Positions 7,147 to 8,481 of a stretch of DNA of 8,481 nucleotides are shown piece after piece. The notes under the pieces were generated by a model. It was not told where the DNA came from and ran no database searches. It saw only the letters and a list, made by a program, of their open reading frames with translations. Source of the stretch: an uncultured Bacilli bacterium. GTDB lineage: Bacteria; Bacillota_I; Bacilli_A; RF39; UBA660. A program made the position numbers and the translations under genes. Position 1 is the first letter of the stretch. Every line of letters starts with the position of its first letter. The DNA is taken from assembly GCA_934101115.1 (NCBI GenBank), contig CAKOPW010000036.1, positions 1 to 8,481 of the forward strand, written 5' to 3'.

Positions 7147-7164
7147 AAAAAGGCATTAAATGCC
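7147..7164 (-). terminator. Terminator with the stop codon in its loop
   Basis: Minus strand: GGCAT (7164-7160), loop TTA, ATGCC (7156-7152), then TTTTT (7151-7147). The stop TAA of the exported-protein gene (7158-7156) forms most of the loop. The stem is short (5 bp) but G/C-rich for this DNA. Confidence 0.65.
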
Positions 7165-7590
7165 AAATTCACCATCTTTTAAAATGATTTCTTCACCACT
7201 TAACGCACTTTCAATACCAAAACTAAATGATTTATATTCATCACTCATATTAGATATTACAACATTAATAGATTTTTTCTCATTTGCTTTAATCAAATCC
7301 ATTGTTCTTTCTTCACATTCGACTTTAATATCACCTTTATAAAAAATTTTAAAGTAGCTATCAAACTCATTATTGCTTGTAATATTTAAAACAATATTTC
7401 TTGTTTCATTTGGAGCAAGAACATTTTCTCCGTCATATTCAATATAGTTATTTACTAAAGCAGAAGTTAAAACATCGGCTTCCGTTGTTGATGGATTTAT
7501 AAAATATGAAAACGAAAAAGATGTATAACAAGTACAAATTATAAACATAATTGATATAGCTAAAAATACAGTTTTATTTTTATTATCCAC
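7156..7590 (-). CDS. Small membrane-anchored exported protein, unknown
   Basis: 144 residues. Residues 1-6 (DNKNK) are basic and 7-29 are one hydrophobic segment, a signal peptide or N-terminal anchor; there is no lipobox and no clear AxA site, so anchoring is favoured. The remainder (about 33-144) should be outside. It is rich in short beta-strands (NYIEYDG, RNIVLNITS, YFKIFYKGDIKVE, KSINVVISN, SFSFGIES), suggesting a single Ig-like/beta-sandwich domain. The 'APNETRNIVLNITSNNE' stretch (59-75) resembles loops in such domains. I recognise no family. Start: GTG at 7590 lies 7 nt after AGGTG; the upstream GTG at 7599 is inside the SD and is rejected. It has its own promoter and terminator, diverging from the CmpB-like gene. 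Confidence 0.75.
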   Translation of the reverse strand: MDNKNKTVFLAISIMFIICTCYTSFSFSYFINPSTTEADVLTSALVNNYIEYDGENVLAPNETRNIVLNITSNNEFDSYFKIFYKGDIKVECEERTMDLIKANEKKSINVVISNMSDEYKSFSFGIESALSGEEIILKDGEFGI

Positions 7591-7607
7591 AATTATCACC
7601 TAGTGTT

Positions 7608-7636
7608 ATTATAGCATCTATTTAAATTTCAAACAA
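7608..7636 (-). promoter_or_regulatory. Promoter of the exported-protein gene
   Basis: -35 TTGTTT (7636-7631), 17 bp, -10 TATAAT (7613-7608) with extended TG (TGCTATAAT, from 7616). The SD AGGTGAT (7601-7595) starts 6 nt after the -10. Its -35 lies next to the opposite promoter's -10 region. Confidence 0.7.
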
Positions 7637-7638
7637 TA

Positions 7639-7647
7639 TGATATAAT
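7639..7647 (+). promoter_or_regulatory. Promoter of the CmpB-like gene
   Basis: Extended -10 TGATATAAT at 7639-7647. At 17-bp spacing the -35 position (7619-7624) reads TATTTA, a poor match. The SD AGGTGAG (7654-7660) starts 6 nt after the -10, so the expected leader is about 10 nt. Confidence 0.65.
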
Positions 7648-7663
7648 GCTTCTAGGTGAGATT

Positions 7664-8407
7664 ATGAAAGAGTTTTATATCCTTATACTTTTATTCTATT
7701 GCTATTCATTTATTGGATGGCTTATAGAAGTAGTAGTAACTTTATTAAAAATGCATAAATTTGTTAACAGAGGATTCTTAATTGGTCCAATGTGTCCAAT
7801 ATATGGTTTTGGTGGAGTCCTAATAACATTGCTCTTAAACAATTATGCAAAAGATCCTTTAGTTTTATTCATAATGGCAATTGTTTTGTGTGCCGTACTT
7901 GAATATATTACTTCATATATTATGGAAAAAGTTTTTAAAAATCGTTGGTGGGACTACAGTGATCAAAAATTCAATATCAACGGACGTATTTGTTTAGAAT
8001 GTGCTATTCCTTTTGGTATTGCCGGTATTATAATGTTTTATGGAATAAACCCATTTTTAATAAGCTTATTTTCAAGTTTTAATATAATTGCCTTAAGAAT
8101 TATTTGTTATACATTATTAGCTATTACGTTAATTGATATAATTTTATCGTTTAACATTATAATGTCATTAAAAAATATTTCTAATACAATAAGATGTGAT
8201 TCTACCGAAGTTATCACTAAAAAAGTTAAAGAGATATTAAGCAGTAAAACTTTCTTACATAAACGCTTAGTTGCATCATTTCCAGATATGAAAGTTTTTA
8301 ATAAAATAATCGTATTAAAAAATAAATTAAATAAGGATAAAAATAAACTTAACAAAGAGTTAAAAGAAACTAAAAAAAGATCAAAGAAAAAGAAATCCAA
8401 AAAATAA
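7664..8407 (+). CDS. CmpB-like putative ABC transporter permease (PF06541-type membrane protein)
   Basis: 247 residues. Four or five hydrophobic helices (about 4-28, 47-60, 65-88, 113-127, 143-170) carry the conserved blocks of this family: YSFIGWLIE (14-22), FVNRGFLIGPMCPIYGFG (33-50), EYITSYIMEKVF (80-91), RWWDYSD (94-100), FNINGRICLE (103-112). It is annotated as a type IV ABC transporter permease, but no ATPase lies nearby and transport has not been shown for most members. Residues 180-247 are a cytoplasmic helical tail ending in a lysine-rich run (227-247), which may bind acidic lipid or nucleic acid (inference). Start ATG 7664 follows AGGTGAG by 3 nt (7 nt from AGG); an in-frame ATG at 7646 is rejected because it lies in the -10 box. 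An insertion sequence begins two bases after the stop, so no native terminator is seen. Confidence 0.88.
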   Translation: MKEFYILILLFYCYSFIGWLIEVVVTLLKMHKFVNRGFLIGPMCPIYGFGGVLITLLLNNYAKDPLVLFIMAIVLCAVLEYITSYIMEKVFKNRWWDYSDQKFNINGRICLECAIPFGIAGIIMFYGINPFLISLFSSFNIIALRIICYTLLAITLIDIILSFNIIMSLKNISNTIRCDSTEVITKKVKEILSSKTFLHKRLVASFPDMKVFNKIIVLKNKLNKDKNKLNKELKETKKRSKKKKSKK

Positions 8408-8409
8408 AA

Positions 8410-8430
8410 TGTACCCAATGTCAAGGACTA
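8410..8430. repeat. Putative terminal inverted repeat of the IS (transposase-3' side)
   Basis: Begins TGTACCCAATG at 8410. The partner repeat should lie outside the window, so the call rests on the TG end and on its position about 18-38 nt beyond the transposase stop. ACCCA (8413-8417) can also pair with TGGGT (8456-8460) over the gap. Confidence 0.5.
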
Positions 8431-8447
8431 AATAAAAAAGAGAGAAT

Positions 8448-8481
8448 TTAGGCAATGGGTTGAAATAGATGATTTCGGTAT
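8448..8481 (-). CDS. IS3-family transposase (OrfB-type), last ten residues
   Basis: Read on the minus strand from the right edge the frame gives YRNHLFQPIA and then TAA (8450-8448). 'YRNHL' shortly before the stop is typical of IS3-family integrase-type transposases, whose C-termini commonly end '…TPVEYRNHL…'. Only the C-terminal tip is present; the DDE catalytic residues are outside the window. The fragment is short, so the call depends on this motif together with the adjacent TG-starting terminus. Confidence 0.6.
   Translation of the reverse strand, partial: YRNHLFQPIA

Larger units (their letters stand above)
8410..8481 (-). mobile_element. End of an IS3-family insertion sequence
   Basis: From 8410 the sequence reads TGTACCCAATGTCAAGG, starting with the TG expected for an IS3-family terminus. 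It is followed after a short AT-rich gap by the stop codon and last codons of a transposase on the minus strand (8448-8481). The rest of the element lies beyond the right edge. The border falls two bases after the CmpB-like gene's stop. The target duplication cannot be read because the other end is missing. Confidence 0.65.

Noticed and set aside
7160..7342. 60-codon plus-strand frame inside the exported-protein gene
   Set aside because: Antisense shadow, no SD, and it starts in the terminator hairpin.
8107..8424. 105-codon minus-strand frame over the CmpB-like gene
   Set aside because: Antisense to the real gene; its Phe/Leu-rich start is the reverse of the lysine-rich tail, and it would begin inside the IS end.

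Overview
The window comes from an AT-rich, low-GC Gram-positive-type bacterium (Bacillota/Mycoplasmatota side, for example an uncultured gut Bacilli or Erysipelotrichia-like lineage). The evidence is the very high A+T content, AGG-type Shine-Dalgarno (SD) sites before most genes, lysine/isoleucine/asparagine-rich proteins, and families common in Firmicutes (DUF308, large U32, CmpB-like permease). Every tryptophan checked is TGG and every conserved frame is open under the standard code, so the code looks like table 11. The complete genes stop with TAA or TAG, never TGA.

Left part, minus strand, 1-3364. A small acidic protein (3161-3364) is a stand-alone unit with its own promoter and hairpin terminator. 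Downstream is a three-gene operon of overlapping genes: a six-helix DUF308/HdeD-like membrane protein (2474-3058), a large polytopic membrane protein ending in a zinc ribbon (508-2481), and a secreted staphylococcal-nuclease-like protein that runs off the left edge (1-518). The overlaps (8 and 11 nt) imply translational coupling, so this looks like a cell-envelope operon.

Middle, 3365-3841. This 477-nt stretch has no intact gene. On the plus strand it holds a -10/SD/ATG start module, then a frame with five stop codons, closing before a shared bidirectional terminator. I read it as a possible decayed small gene.

Right part. The minus strand carries a small membrane-anchored exported protein of unknown function (7156-7590), a family 2 glycosyltransferase (6094-7092) and a large U32 protein with an Fe-S cysteine motif, RlhA-like (3842-6055). 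The glycosyltransferase has its own promoter. The U32 gene follows after a hairpin and shows no promoter of its own. On the plus strand a CmpB-like integral membrane protein (7664-8407) is divergent from the exported protein, and two promoters face away from each other in about 70 bp. Two nucleotides after its stop codon begins what looks like the end of an IS3-family insertion sequence, with the last ten residues of its transposase at 8448-8481 on the minus strand.

Two architectural habits recur. Five genes share an extended -10 (TGnTATAAT) followed 6-9 nt later by the SD, predicting leaders of only about 11-20 nt. Three genes have their stop codon inside the terminator hairpin. Neither is a new 'system', but both are useful for gene calling here. 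I found no CRISPR array, tRNA, rRNA or recognised defence system.
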